A stretch of DNA of 64,000 nucleotides from Acetobacter sacchari (GCF_017377715.1 NZ_JAFVMF010000003.1:62001-126000), one strand, 5' to 3'; numbered from the stretch's first letter, positions 36,865-46,168 are shown. Made by a program: numbers and translations. Notes: generated from the letters alone by a model not told the origin.

Positions 36865-36894
36865 GTCCCGAATCGAAAATTTCGATGTCGGGAC
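36865..36894 (-). promoter_or_regulatory. Intercistronic palindrome between oxidoreductase and NarM-like gene
   Basis: GTCCCGA and ATCGAAA (36865-36878) pair with TTTCGAT and TCGGGAC (36880-36886 and 36888-36894), giving 14 base pairs with a one-base bulge and a single central base. It may be a processing or attenuation hairpin setting the ratio of the two gene products, or a regulator site for a separate narM promoter. Confidence 0.55.
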
Positions 36895-36919
36895 ACCGGA
36901 CGGCGCGTCTTGACGAAAA

Positions 36920-39220
36920 TCAGGCCGCCGCCGCTTCCCGCGAGGCCCCGGCCATGGCGACAATGCGCACAGGGATGGACTTCGCGGCGGGCGTTCCGCT
37001 GATGTCGTCGAAATGACTAAGCGGCAGAAGGGGGTTCAACTCCGGGTAATATCCCGCGACGGCGCCGCGCGGCATCGGATAATCCAGCACTGTCAGACCC
37101 TCAACACGCCGCGTCACGCCGTCGCTGGAGATGGTTTCGAGCGCCACGCGCGCGTGTTTTTCCAGCCCGCGTTCCTCACGCTCCGCAGCACTAAGGAACA
37201 GCACCATACGGTCGTTATAGACGCCGCGATAACGGTCGCTGTTGCTGTAGATTGTTGTGTTGTACTGGTCGTGCGAGCGAATGGTGGAAAGGCGCAACAT
37301 GTCGGGATCCGGCACGTCACTGTCCACGGCGAGGCCGGGGATTACGAGGAAATTCGCCTTACCGGTAGAGGTCTTCCACACCCGGCGACGCGGTGGAATG
37401 TCGAGGTGAAATCCCTTGGGGTTTTTGATCTTGTTCGGAAAATCTGTGTATATTTCCGGGTAAACCTGTGCGATTTTTTCCCGGATCAGATCGTAGTCCT
37501 CGATATAGCTTTCCCATGGGATATGGCTGTCGGGCAACGTTGCGCGGGCGATGCGACAGACGATTTCGACTTCCGCCCGCAAATCCGGGCTCGCAGGCTC
37601 AAGCACGCCGCGAGAAGACGTCACGTTCGACATCGCGTCTTCGATCGTGACGAACTGTTCGCCCGCCGACGTGCGATCGATCTCGGATCTGGCGATCACC
37701 GGAAGAATCAGCGCGTCCCTGCCGTGGACGATATGCCCGCGGTTTAGCTTGGTCGCTATGCCAACGGTGAGGTCGAGGCGGCTCATCGCCTCATAAGCGA
37801 TGATTGTATCGGGAATGGCGTGGATAAAGTTGCCGCCCATGCCGATGAAGACTTTGGAGCGGCCGTCGATCATCGCTTCCACGGATTCCACGACGTGATG
37901 CCCGTGTTCGCGCGGCGGCTCAAAGCTGAACGTGTCGCGTACGCGGTCGAGATAAGCCTGGGTCGGCTTTTCGTCGATGCCGACCGTGCGGTCTCCCTGC
38001 ACGTTCGAATGCCCGCGAATGGGCGCGATGCCGGCGCCGGGCTTTCCAAAATTTCCACGCAACATCAGCAGCGCCGCAAGCTGCTGGATCATCCGCGAGC
38101 CCTGCTGGTGCTGCGTGATGCCCATGCCGAAACACAGGACCGTCGCCTTGGAGCGTGCGTAGATCTCCGCGACGCGACGAATCTGCTCCTCGGAAATTCC
38201 GGATACGCGGGTGATGTCCTGCCAGCTGCAAGACAGGACCTCGTCGCGCCACGTTTCGAAACCATGCGTGTGCTCGGCGATGAATTCCTGATCCAGCACC
38301 TTTTCGCCAGCAGCGTGCCGTTCCAGCAGGGCCTTGATCATGCCTTTCACAAGGGCGAGGTCGCCGCCGATGCGGATATGCACGAATTCGCTGGCGATGG
38401 CAGTCGAGCCGAATGTCGCCATCTTCACCGGGTCCTGAGGCTCCGTGAAGCGGATCAGCGCGCGTTCCGGCATCGGGTTCACGACCACGATCGGCACGTT
38501 GTGTTTGCGCGCGTGAACGAGGTTGCTCATCATGCGCGGGGAGTTCGTGCCGGTGTTCTGACCGAAGATGAAGATCGCCTCGGCCTTGTCGAAGTCCGAC
38601 ATCACGATCGTGCCCTTGCCGACGCCGATCGCGTGCGGCAGCCCGCGTGACGTCGGCTCGTGGCACATGTTGGAGCAGTCGGGGAAATTGTTCGTGCCGT
38701 AAGCGCGCACGAAGATCGAGTACAGGAACGCCGCTTCGTTCGACGTGCGACCGGACGTGTAGAATTCGGCCTCGTTCGGGTCTTTCAGGGCGCGCAGATG
38801 CTTGCCGATCATCGCGTAGGCGTCATCCCATGTGACGGGGACATAGCGATCCGTCGCCGCGTCATAGCGCATGGGCTCGGTCAGGCGTCCCTGTTCCTCA
38901 AGCCAGTAATCACTCTGCGCCATCAGTTCCGTGACGGTATGCTGTTCGAAGAAGGCGCGCGTCACGCGCTTCTTCGTGGCTTCCACAGCCAGCGCCTTCG
39001 CGCCGTTTTCACAGAACTCAAGCGTCTTTTCGCGGTCCGGGTCAGGGAAGGCGCAACTGGGGCATTTGAAGCCGCCAGGCTTGTTCATGGAGAGAAGCGC
39101 GCGCGATCCCTTGCCGAGGACGCTCTGCTCCAGCAGCGCCTTCGCGGTCGCTTTCGCAGCCCCCCAGCCGCCAGCCGGGTGGTCGTAGGTCTCGTAGTGG
39201 GGTTTGGCGGTTTCGCTCAT
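36920..39220 (-). CDS. FdhF/YdeP-family molybdopterin oxidoreductase
   Basis: A 766-residue catalytic subunit. Near the N-terminus FKCPSCAFPDP and a later Cys (53, 56, 70) replace the usual four-Cys cluster motif, as in YdeP-type members. NNFPDCSNMCHEPTSRG carries the Cys expected to ligate molybdenum; it is Cys, not selenocysteine. Molybdopterin-binding segments AIFIFGQNTGTNSPR, FGMGITQHQQGSRM and RGHSNVQGDRTVGI follow, and the MopB C-terminal domain ends with YYPELNPLLPLSH. The family acts on formate or other small anions; the substrate is not settled. It lies between the FNT channel and the NarM-like gene, all co-directional, suggesting a formate- or nitrogen-oxide-linked operon. Confidence 0.87.
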   Translation of the reverse strand: MSETAKPHYETYDHPAGGWGAAKATAKALLEQSVLGKGSRALLSMNKPGGFKCPSCAFPDPDREKTLEFCENGAKALAVEATKKRVTRAFFEQHTVTELMAQSDYWLEEQGRLTEPMRYDAATDRYVPVTWDDAYAMIGKHLRALKDPNEAEFYTSGRTSNEAAFLYSIFVRAYGTNNFPDCSNMCHEPTSRGLPHAIGVGKGTIVMSDFDKAEAIFIFGQNTGTNSPRMMSNLVHARKHNVPIVVVNPMPERALIRFTEPQDPVKMATFGSTAIASEFVHIRIGGDLALVKGMIKALLERHAAGEKVLDQEFIAEHTHGFETWRDEVLSCSWQDITRVSGISEEQIRRVAEIYARSKATVLCFGMGITQHQQGSRMIQQLAALLMLRGNFGKPGAGIAPIRGHSNVQGDRTVGIDEKPTQAYLDRVRDTFSFEPPREHGHHVVESVEAMIDGRSKVFIGMGGNFIHAIPDTIIAYEAMSRLDLTVGIATKLNRGHIVHGRDALILPVIARSEIDRTSAGEQFVTIEDAMSNVTSSRGVLEPASPDLRAEVEIVCRIARATLPDSHIPWESYIEDYDLIREKIAQVYPEIYTDFPNKIKNPKGFHLDIPPRRRVWKTSTGKANFLVIPGLAVDSDVPDPDMLRLSTIRSHDQYNTTIYSNSDRYRGVYNDRMVLFLSAAEREERGLEKHARVALETISSDGVTRRVEGLTVLDYPMPRGAVAGYYPELNPLLPLSHFDDISGTPAAKSIPVRIVAMAGASREAAAA

Positions 39221-39253
39221 GACAAAAGCCCTCTTTATCCTTCAAACGCAGCC

Positions 39254-40078
39254 CTAGATGGGGCGGGACGCCGGATCCTGATTGGAGATGGGCGTGGTCC
39301 TGTAGGTCGCGTAAAGCGCGCCCCCTGTAAAGACGATGCCGCCGACAAGGTTGCCCAGCGTTACCGGAATCTCATTCCACAGCCACCAGTCCGCAAAGCT
39401 GACATGCGCTCCAAGCATCATGCCCGCCGGGATCGCGAACATATTCACGACACTGTGTTCGTAGCCTTGCGCGACGAATATCATGATCGGGAGCCAGGCG
39501 CCGATGATCTTGCCGATCGTCGAGGTCGAGGCGAGGCCGACAACCGAGCCCAAGCTTACCATCCAGTTGCAAAGTATTGCTTTTGCGAAGACGGTCGCCA
39601 GCCCGGCCGCCCCGAACGCTTCATAAGCCGTTGTCTTGGATACGGCGAGCGCGCGCAGCTTTTCTCCGAGCGGACCACCGGAGACGTTCCCGCAATCGGT
39701 GATCGCGATCCAGAATAGCGCAGCGTAAATCAGACTGCCGAGCAGATTGCCGAGAAACACCAGCGCCCAGTTGCGAAAAACGGCGCCGGCGCCGATGCGT
39801 CCGGCGAATGCGGCCAGAGGCATCATGCCGAAATTACCGGTAAGCAATTCCATGCCCAACAGGACGATGAGCACAAACCCGGCGGGAAAGAGCACGGCTC
39901 CTACGATGAATTGGCCGGTTTGCGCCGCCACGAGAAAGGCCAGAGTCGTGGCGAACGAAAGATACGCCCCCGCCAGCATGGCGCGGATCAGCACATCCTT
40001 GGCGGGAAGGGCGGCCTTCAGGCAGGCGGCCTCGATCATGTTGTCGAGAATGACGGATGGTTTGACGTAATCGGCCAC
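39254..40078 (-). CDS. Formate/nitrite transporter (FNT) family channel
   Basis: A 274-residue membrane protein with about six transmembrane helices of the FocA/NirC type. Conserved segments are LLTGNFGMMPLA, ILCNWMVSLGSVVGLA and GYEHSVVNMFAIPAGMMLGA. I place the start at GTG 40078, with AAAGG about ten bases upstream. A GTG at 40126 is possible, but it would fall inside a 21-bp palindrome that looks like an operator. The channel would move formate, nitrite or a related anion across the inner membrane, matching the co-directional oxidoreductase gene 33 bases downstream. Confidence 0.9.
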   Translation of the reverse strand: MADYVKPSVILDNMIEAACLKAALPAKDVLIRAMLAGAYLSFATTLAFLVAAQTGQFIVGAVLFPAGFVLIVLLGMELLTGNFGMMPLAAFAGRIGAGAVFRNWALVFLGNLLGSLIYAALFWIAITDCGNVSGGPLGEKLRALAVSKTTAYEAFGAAGLATVFAKAILCNWMVSLGSVVGLASTSTIGKIIGAWLPIMIFVAQGYEHSVVNMFAIPAGMMLGAHVSFADWWLWNEIPVTLGNLVGGIVFTGGALYATYRTTPISNQDPASRPI

Positions 40079-40105
40079 CTGGTGCGCGCCTTTATTTTGT
40101 TCGTT

Positions 40106-40126
40106 GTGCGTCAAAGTTTGACACAC
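40106..40126. promoter_or_regulatory. 21-bp palindromic operator upstream of the FNT/oxidoreductase operon
   Basis: GTGCGTCAAA (40106-40115) and TTTGACACAC (40117-40126) are inverted repeats matching at 9 of 10 positions around a single central G. The site lies just before the first gene of the operon. It does not match the classic Fnr box. The binding protein is unknown. Confidence 0.55.
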
Positions 40127-40249
40127 GGTAGCCTCTGCGCGCCATGACCGACATTATACCTGAGTATCATGCCGGTCGGACCGCAGAATCAGAAAGGCAG
40201 GCTCGGGGCCGAGTTCAGGAAGTTCAGAGCGGTTTTGCGTCCTGATGGA

Positions 40250-41206
40250 TCACGTGAATCTGATGTCGAGGGTACGCAGGTAAGTCTGCAGACCCGCGTC
40301 CTGAATGGGGATCAGGCGGGCGTCCCTGTCAGACTCGTTGAAATGGGCATGCCAGTATCCGGGCGGCGTTACAAAGGCGCAGCCGGATTCCCAGTCGACG
40401 CGGGTGGGATCGACCATATTGCCGTCCTGATCGATTTCTTTCGACAGCAGAGAGTAGCATCCCTTGTCGCAGTCGACGATAAAGTCGAGTGCGATGGACT
40501 GGTGGCGATGCGGCTTCTGCTGCGTATGCGCGCCAATCATTCCATACATGGCCCAGAGCACGTGCGTCACCGTGCGGGTGTGAGGGAAATTGGCGTTGCC
40601 CAGCAGAATGCTGACCCGACTTTTTTCACCGGCGTTCGGCTGAGACGCGACCGTCCGCAATTCGGCGTTCGCCTTCTCCGCCCGGTAAAGTGTCGGCTCG
40701 AACCGGGCGACGGCAGGCTTCACGCCAAGGTAGCGCAGCAAGGGGGCGTCATTGACGTAGTAGAGTGCGGCGTCGCCTGTCGCGCTCAGCTCGATTGCGC
40801 TGACGCCGGGGGCGGTAAAGAAATCCCCTTCGTTCCATTCGAACGTCGTGCCGTGGGCCTCGACCGTGCCTGCGCCCCGAATGACGTAGAACACTGTCGA
40901 CGTCGCTTCAGGCTGTAGCGCGAGAGAGTCGCCTGCGGCGACGCGAACGAAATTGGCGCAAAGTCCAGGACCGGTTGCTGGAGCCTCGCATTTCAAAGCC
41001 TCGCTCATGTCCAGCGGGACAACGCGCGACGCCCCCTCCGCATAGAGGTCGGGCGAAAAGAAATGGAATGGAATCCGGGGCGTCAGGCTCGGGCGGATGG
41101 GGTTCGCTGCGGTGCTGTACTCAAAGTATTCGGCGTCACGTGTAATGGCGGGGCCATGTTCGTCACGTAGCGTAACCGGGCTCTGCTGCGGTGAATATTT
41201 GTCCAT
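40250..41206 (-). CDS. Bicupin, gentisate 1,2-dioxygenase-like
   Basis: A 318-residue protein from ATG 41206, preceded by AAGGAGAG. It has two cupin domains: an N-terminal one with TVFYVIRGAGTVEAHG and FFTAPG, and a C-terminal one with HTQQKPHRHQSIALDFIVD, whose His cluster binds iron, and TPPGYWHAHFNES. The arrangement resembles gentisate/1-hydroxy-2-naphthoate ring-cleaving dioxygenases, but no aromatic pathway genes are nearby, so the substrate is uncertain. A LysR gene lies just upstream on the same strand and may regulate it. Confidence 0.8.
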   Translation of the reverse strand: MDKYSPQQSPVTLRDEHGPAITRDAEYFEYSTAANPIRPSLTPRIPFHFFSPDLYAEGASRVVPLDMSEALKCEAPATGPGLCANFVRVAAGDSLALQPEATSTVFYVIRGAGTVEAHGTTFEWNEGDFFTAPGVSAIELSATGDAALYYVNDAPLLRYLGVKPAVARFEPTLYRAEKANAELRTVASQPNAGEKSRVSILLGNANFPHTRTVTHVLWAMYGMIGAHTQQKPHRHQSIALDFIVDCDKGCYSLLSKEIDQDGNMVDPTRVDWESGCAFVTPPGYWHAHFNESDRDARLIPIQDAGLQTYLRTLDIRFT

Positions 41207-41332
41207 GGCGGCTCTCCTTATTTGAAGTTTTTTAAGCGCTTCCGGCAGGATATTGAGCCGTGGCCGCGTTGGGATCGATAACCCGCGCCGCATAGGAGTT
41301 TTGTCGGAAGGGGATGCAAGCGGTGTGAAACC

Positions 41333-42244
41333 TCACCACTCGTTTGCGGCGCGGTAGCGGTTTTCGAAAAAGGAGATGAAGGCTCGTACTTTTGAGGGGA
41401 CAATTTTCTTGGGGGGGTAGACGATCCAGATTCCCTCATCGGATTCGCCTCCCGAAGAGAACTCATAATCAGCCAGAACATTTTCCAGCAAACCCGATTG
41501 CAGGTCGTCATTGACGAGCCAGCGGGGCAAGACAGCGTAACCCGACGCCCCGATAGCAGCGGCCCGGAGACATTCCAGATCGTCAGATCGCAAAGGTCCC
41601 GAGACCTTTATTTTTTCCCACCCCTCTGCACCCTTGAAAGCCCATGTCCCGCCTGATTGCAGGCCGAGCGGCAGGCAGGGGCGATGAGCAAGCGCCTGCG
41701 GCGTCTCAGGCCGACCGTTGGCGTCCCTGAAAGATGGACTGACGCAACAACAATAATGGTTTGGCGCTATTTTTCTTGCGACAAGCTGTGAATCCGCCAG
41801 CGCGCCGATCTTCAGCGCAACGTCCGCGCCGCCTTCGATGATGTCGCGTTCGGCGTCGGTCAGAATGGCTTCCACTCGTATCATCGGGTGTTGTGCCAGA
41901 AACTCTCCCAGAACGCCGACGACATGCTTCCGCGCGAACCCACCGGGAAGCTGGATGCGAAGCAACCCCTGCGGCATGGCGTTGAGAGTGGGAACCAGTG
42001 AACGAATCTGTTCGATATCATCCAGTAACGAAAGCGCCTTTTCATGAAAGACGCGGCCCATTTCGGTCAGATGCAGATGGCGCGTCGATCGGTTGAAGAG
42101 GGCCGCGCCCAAATCCTCTTCCAGAAAGGTAATGTAGCGGGAGACGGTGGAAACCTTAATTCCCGCTTCCTCTGCGGCGCGGGTGAACGTTCCCAGTTCG
42201 GCGGACCGGACGAACACTTTCATGGCGGCCAGATAGTCCATCAT
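41333..42244 (-). CDS. LysR-family transcriptional regulator
   Basis: A 303-residue regulator. The N-terminal winged helix-turn-helix (MDYLAAMKVFVRSAELGTFTRAAEEAGIKVSTVSRYI) is of the CrgA/AaeR-like subgroup, followed by a substrate-binding-like domain (about 90-300). It lies 126 bases upstream of, and co-directional with, the bicupin gene, which is the likely target. LysR proteins usually respond to a small metabolite of the controlled pathway. Confidence 0.9.
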   Translation of the reverse strand: MMDYLAAMKVFVRSAELGTFTRAAEEAGIKVSTVSRYITFLEEDLGAALFNRSTRHLHLTEMGRVFHEKALSLLDDIEQIRSLVPTLNAMPQGLLRIQLPGGFARKHVVGVLGEFLAQHPMIRVEAILTDAERDIIEGGADVALKIGALADSQLVARKIAPNHYCCCVSPSFRDANGRPETPQALAHRPCLPLGLQSGGTWAFKGAEGWEKIKVSGPLRSDDLECLRAAAIGASGYAVLPRWLVNDDLQSGLLENVLADYEFSSGGESDEGIWIVYPPKKIVPSKVRAFISFFENRYRAANEW

Positions 42245-42462
42245 CGCTCCGCTGACGTTTTACAAGAATGCCGCCGCAATGGTTTCAGCGTTTTTTTGAG
42301 GCGCAGGCGCGTCGGCCCTTCGCCAGAAGGTTACACCGGGGGCATGCCGCACAAATTGAATTGCGCGTGTGGCCTGACGCCATGGGGAGGGCCGCCCGGC
42401 GGGGCGCTGCAATCAAAGACCAGCGAACTGCTCCGCTGCGGTCACCTTCCTCCAAAACGCGT

Positions 42463-42963
42463 TCAGCGACCGCGCTGCATTTTCTCGTAACGCGCGACCA
42501 GTCTGTTGCGTCGCAGGGCCGACAGGCGCTGTATCCAGAAAATACCGTTCAGCTGGTCGATCTCATGCTGGTGGCAGACCGCCCGCAGGCCGTCGGCCTC
42601 CTCGGCGCGTTCATGTCCGTCAGTGTCGCGGTAACGCACGCGCACGCGGGCTGCGCGTTCGACGCGTTCGTTGACGCCCGGCATGGAGATGCTGCCTTCC
42701 TCGTGAAGGATCGTTTCTTCAGAACGCCAGACAATCTCCGGATTGACGTAGGTGTGGGGCGCGTCTGAACCGGGCAGGTCGAGCGTTACCACGCGCATGG
42801 AGACGCCGATATGGGGCGCCGTTATGCCGATTCCCGGAGCCGCGCGCACGGTGTCGAGCAGATCGACCGCAAGAGTGCGAAGGGACGCGTCAAATGCGGT
42901 CACTGGCGCAGCGATCAGACGAAGGCGCTGATCCGGGTAGCGGACGAGGGGCTGAACCGTCAT
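42463..42963 (-). CDS. Peptide deformylase-like protein with altered active site
   Basis: A 166-residue protein from ATG 42963 (a GTG at 42996 is possible). The deformylase fold is clear from the three motif positions. However, GxGLAAxQ reads GIGITAPH (44-51), EGCLS reads EGSIS (Cys to Ser at 91), and HEXDH reads HEIDQ (second His to Gln at 137). Two of the three metal ligands and the motif-1 Gln are therefore changed, so classical deformylase activity is doubtful. It lies 98 bases downstream of glyA's stop on the same strand. It may be a paralogue with another role while a normal def is encoded elsewhere. Confidence 0.85.
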   Translation of the reverse strand: MTVQPLVRYPDQRLRLIAAPVTAFDASLRTLAVDLLDTVRAAPGIGITAPHIGVSMRVVTLDLPGSDAPHTYVNPEIVWRSEETILHEEGSISMPGVNERVERAARVRVRYRDTDGHERAEEADGLRAVCHQHEIDQLNGIFWIQRLSALRRNRLVARYEKMQRGR

Positions 42964-43060
42964 TGGCGTCGGTTTTCGCCGTTTTGGGCAATCCACGTGC
43001 GCATGGACGTACGCAAGGGCGAAAGGGCCTGCGGTCGGCGGCGCCGCAGGCCACAGCGCC

Positions 43061-44347
43061 TTACTTGTAGATCGGGAACTTCGCGCACAGAGTCTTCACG
43101 CGCTCATGCACCGCGTTCTCCACCGCCGCGTCGCCTTCGCCGCCGGAGGCGGCCAGCGCAGTCAGCACCTCGTCGATCATCTCGCCGACGATCCGGAACT
43201 CTTCCTCGCGGAAGCCACGCGCGGTCGCCGCGGGGCTGCCGAGACGGATGCCGGAGGTGATCGCGGGCTTCTCCGGGTCGAACGGTACGGCGTTCTTGTT
43301 CGCGGTGATGCCCGCGCGCTCCAGCGCCTGCTCGGCCGCCTTGCCTGTGACTTTCTTCGGGCGGAGATCGACCAGCAGCAGGTGGCTGTCGGTCCCGCCG
43401 GTGACGATGTCGAAGCCGCGCGAGATCAGCGTTTCGCCCAGCACACGGGCGTTGGTGGCGACCGCCTTCTGATACTCGATGAACTCGGGTTGCAGCGCCT
43501 CGCCGAAGGCGACAGCCTTGCCTGCGATCACATGCATCAGCGGGCCGCCCTGCAGGCCAGGGAACACGGCGGAGTTGATTTTCTTGGCCAGCGCTTCGTC
43601 GTTGGTCAGGATCAGGCCGCCGCGCGGGCCGCGCAGCGTCTTGTGCGTGGTGCTGGTGACGATATCGGCGTGCGGCAGCGGGCTGGGATAGAGTCCCGCA
43701 GCGACGAGGCCCGCGAAATGCGCCATGTCGACCATCAGCTTCGCGCCGACTTCGTCCGCGATCTTGCGGAAGCGCGGGAAGTCGATGATGCGCGGATAGG
43801 CGGAGCCGCCCGCGACGATCAGCTTTGGCTTATGCTCGCGCGCCAGACGTTCCATGTCGTCGTAGTCAAGCTCGCCGTCCTGGAGACGGACGCCATACTG
43901 GATCGCGTTGAACCATTTGCCGGAGTAGTTCGGCGCTGCGCCGTGCGTCAGATGGCCGCCAGCGGCGAGGCTCATGCCCAGAACGGTGTCGCCCGGCGCG
44001 ATGGTCGCCATGAAAGCGGCCTGATTGGCGTTTGCGCCGGAATGCGGCTGTACGTTCGCGAAGCCCGCGCCGAACAGCTTCTTCACGCGCTCGATGGCCA
44101 GAACCTCGACCTTGTCCACCTCGAAGCAGCCGCCGTAATAGCGGCGGCCCGGATAGCCTTCGGCGTATTTGTTGGTGAGAACGCTTCCCTGCGCCTCAAG
44201 TACGGCGGCTGACGCCATGTTTTCGCTGGCGATCAGCTCGATGCCTTCGCGCTGGCGAACCATCTCGCCGCTGATCGCAGCTGCGACGTCGGGATCGACA
44301 GCGCTCAGAGGAGCCTGAAAAAATCGTTGCAGATTCGTCTCGCTCAC
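43061..44347 (-). CDS. glyA: Serine hydroxymethyltransferase
   Basis: A 428-residue PLP enzyme conserved end to end. [36 protein letters not shown] and [13 protein letters not shown] are family signatures, and the PLP Lys lies in [14 protein letters not shown]. It interconverts serine and glycine while loading one-carbon units on tetrahydrofolate. It is divergent from the amino-acid permease gene, with about 200 bases between starts. I see no glycine riboswitch there. Confidence 0.98.
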   Translation of the reverse strand: MSETNLQRFFQAPLSAVDPDVAAAISGEMVRQREGIELIASENMASAAVLEAQGSVLTNKYAEGYPGRRYYGGCFEVDKVEVLAIERVKKLFGAGFANVQPHSGANANQAAFMATIAPGDTVLGMSLAAGGHLTHGAAPNYSGKWFNAIQYGVRLQDGELDYDDMERLAREHKPKLIVAGGSAYPRIIDFPRFRKIADEVGAKLMVDMAHFAGLVAAGLYPSPLPHADIVTSTTHKTLRGPRGGLILTNDEALAKKINSAVFPGLQGGPLMHVIAGKAVAFGEALQPEFIEYQKAVATNARVLGETLISRGFDIVTGGTDSHLLLVDLRPKKVTGKAAEQALERAGITANKNAVPFDPEKPAITSGIRLGSPAATARGFREEEFRIVGEMIDEVLTALAASGGEGDAAVENAVHERVKTLCAKFPIYK

Positions 44348-44553
44348 CTTTGAAATCCTTTTTTCGACCGCCAGCCACGCAACCGGCTAAACCCGCAACC
44401 AGACCGCTGAACCGGCGACGGGACCGTAACAGCCCCGCTCATACCGCCTTGGCGAGCCCAAGGCCACATGCTTCGGGCGGAGACGTACCCCGCGACAGCC
44501 CGCGCCGCAACGGCTATCCACGTTCAGAAGACAGAACCCGGAGACACAACTTC

Positions 44554-46011
44554 ATGTCGCAGACGGAGAGGCGACCGGCCTCAACTTCCCTGTTTCGCCT
44601 CAAGCCCATCAACACGGCGGTCGAGGAAACGGGACTCAAGCGGGTTCTGGGGGCCGGTAACCTTGTCGCTCTGGGCGTCGGCGCCATCATCGGCGCGGGA
44701 CTGTTCTCGCTGACCGGCATCGCCGCCTCCGAGAACGCGGGACCGGCGGTCGTGCTGTCCTACCTGATCGCGGCCGTCGCCTGCGGTTTCGCCGGGCTCT
44801 GCTATAGCGAGCTGGCGAGCATGATCCCGGCCGCAGGCAGCGCTTACAGTTTCGCCTATGTCTCCTTGGGTGAGTTCGTCGCCTGGATCATCGGCTGGGA
44901 TCTGGTGCTCGAATACGCCGTCGGCGCCGCCACCGTCTCGGTCAGCTGGTCGCGGTACGTCGTTTCCCTGCTGGCCGACTGGGGCGTCGCGCTGCCGGAG
45001 AGGCTAACAGCCTCCCCGTTCGAAACCGTGCGTCTGGCGTCTGGCGCGGAGGCTGCGGGCATCGCCAATCTGCCTGCCGTGTTCGCCATCGTCGCTATCA
45101 CGATGCTTCTGATCCGCGGCGTTTCGGATTCCGCGAAGGTCAACGCCGTCATCGTCGCGATCAAGCTGACCGTTATCGCTGCGGTCATCGGCTTTGGTCT
45201 GCCTTACGTGCATACGACCAACTATCACCCGTTCATCCCGCCCAACGACGGAACGTTCGGGCATTTCGGATTCTCCGGCGTGATGAGGGCCGCAGGCACG
45301 ATCTTCTTCGCCTATATCGGTTTTGACGCTGTTTCCACGACGGCGCAGGAGGCCCGTAATCCCGCACGGGACATGCCGATTGGCATCATCGGCAGCCTGC
45401 TCGTCTGCGTGACGGTCTATATGGCGTTCTCGCTCGTCCTGACCGGCATGGTGAATTACCACGACATGCTCGGCGACGCCGCTCCAGTCGCGACCGCGAT
45501 CGACCATACGCCGTTCGGGTGGCTCAAGACGGCGGTGAAGCTTGGCATCATCTGCGGTTTCACGTCGGTCATGCTGGTTCTGCTGCTTGGCCAGAGCCGC
45601 GTGTTTTACGCAATGGCGAGCGACGGTCTGCTGCCGTCGTTTTTCGCCCGCACCCACGCCCGCTTCCGCACGCCGTGGCTGTCCAATCTGTTCTTCATGA
45701 TAGTGACGGGTGTGCTGGCCGCGTTCCTGCCGATTTCGGAGCTCGGCCATATGACGTCCATCGGCACGCTGCTGGCCTTCACCATCGTCTGTATCGGCGT
45801 GCTGGTTCTGCGCCGGACTCAACCGCACCGCGAACGTCGGTTCCGTATTCCGGGCGGCGCGACAGTGCCGCTGCTTGGTGTTTTGAGCTGCCTTACGGTC
45901 ATGGCGTCGCTGGACAGCCTGACGTGGGTCCGGCTTGTCGTGTGGTTGCTGATCGGGTTCGCGATCTATTTCGGATACAGCCGCAGTCGCAGCGTGCTCG
46001 CGCCGCGCTGA
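44554..46011 (+). CDS. APC-family amino acid permease
   Basis: A 485-residue polytopic protein from ATG 44554, preceded by CCGGAGAC; an open frame continues upstream but looks non-coding. The first helix has the APC signature LVALGVGAIIGAGLFSLTG. About 12-13 helices follow, with FFAYIGFDAVSTTAQEARNPARDMP, typical of cationic amino acid transporter-like (CAT/YfnA) members. The substrate is likely an amino acid, possibly linked to glycine/serine because of the divergent glyA, but that is only context. A palindromic element follows its stop. Confidence 0.9.
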   Translation: MSQTERRPASTSLFRLKPINTAVEETGLKRVLGAGNLVALGVGAIIGAGLFSLTGIAASENAGPAVVLSYLIAAVACGFAGLCYSELASMIPAAGSAYSFAYVSLGEFVAWIIGWDLVLEYAVGAATVSVSWSRYVVSLLADWGVALPERLTASPFETVRLASGAEAAGIANLPAVFAIVAITMLLIRGVSDSAKVNAVIVAIKLTVIAAVIGFGLPYVHTTNYHPFIPPNDGTFGHFGFSGVMRAAGTIFFAYIGFDAVSTTAQEARNPARDMPIGIIGSLLVCVTVYMAFSLVLTGMVNYHDMLGDAAPVATAIDHTPFGWLKTAVKLGIICGFTSVMLVLLLGQSRVFYAMASDGLLPSFFARTHARFRTPWLSNLFFMIVTGVLAAFLPISELGHMTSIGTLLAFTIVCIGVLVLRRTQPHRERRFRIPGGATVPLLGVLSCLTVMASLDSLTWVRLVVWLLIGFAIYFGYSRSRSVLAPR

Positions 46012-46051
46012 CGCGCGTTCCGGCTGTGCAGGGCGTGAGTCTAGAGCAAGT

Positions 46052-46079
46052 CCCATTCAAACGGACCCGTTTGAATGGG
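46052..46079. repeat. 28-bp palindromic element between convergent genes
   Basis: CCCATTCAAACGG (46052-46064) and CCGTTTGAATGGG (46067-46079) form a perfect 13-bp inverted repeat around two bases. Flanking TCTAGAGC (46040s) and TTAGAGC (about 46106) are also partly inverted. It resembles interspersed palindromic units common in alphaproteobacterial intergenic regions. It may also act as a bidirectional terminator. Only this copy occurs in the window. Confidence 0.6.
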
Positions 46080-46168
46080 TGAAGGTGTTCGATGAAATAA
46101 GAACTTAGAGCTTTTCCACAATTGCCGTGTCTAATGGAAGAGTCCTGAATCCTGAGTTTTCCGAGATC

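Noticed and set aside
36920..39220. Selenocysteine formate dehydrogenase
   Set aside because: The molybdenum ligand position is an ordinary Cys codon and there is no in-frame TGA.
43106..44212. 368-codon plus-strand frame antisense to glyA
   Set aside because: Mirror of the conserved glyA coding pattern; no ribosome binding site and no recognised family.
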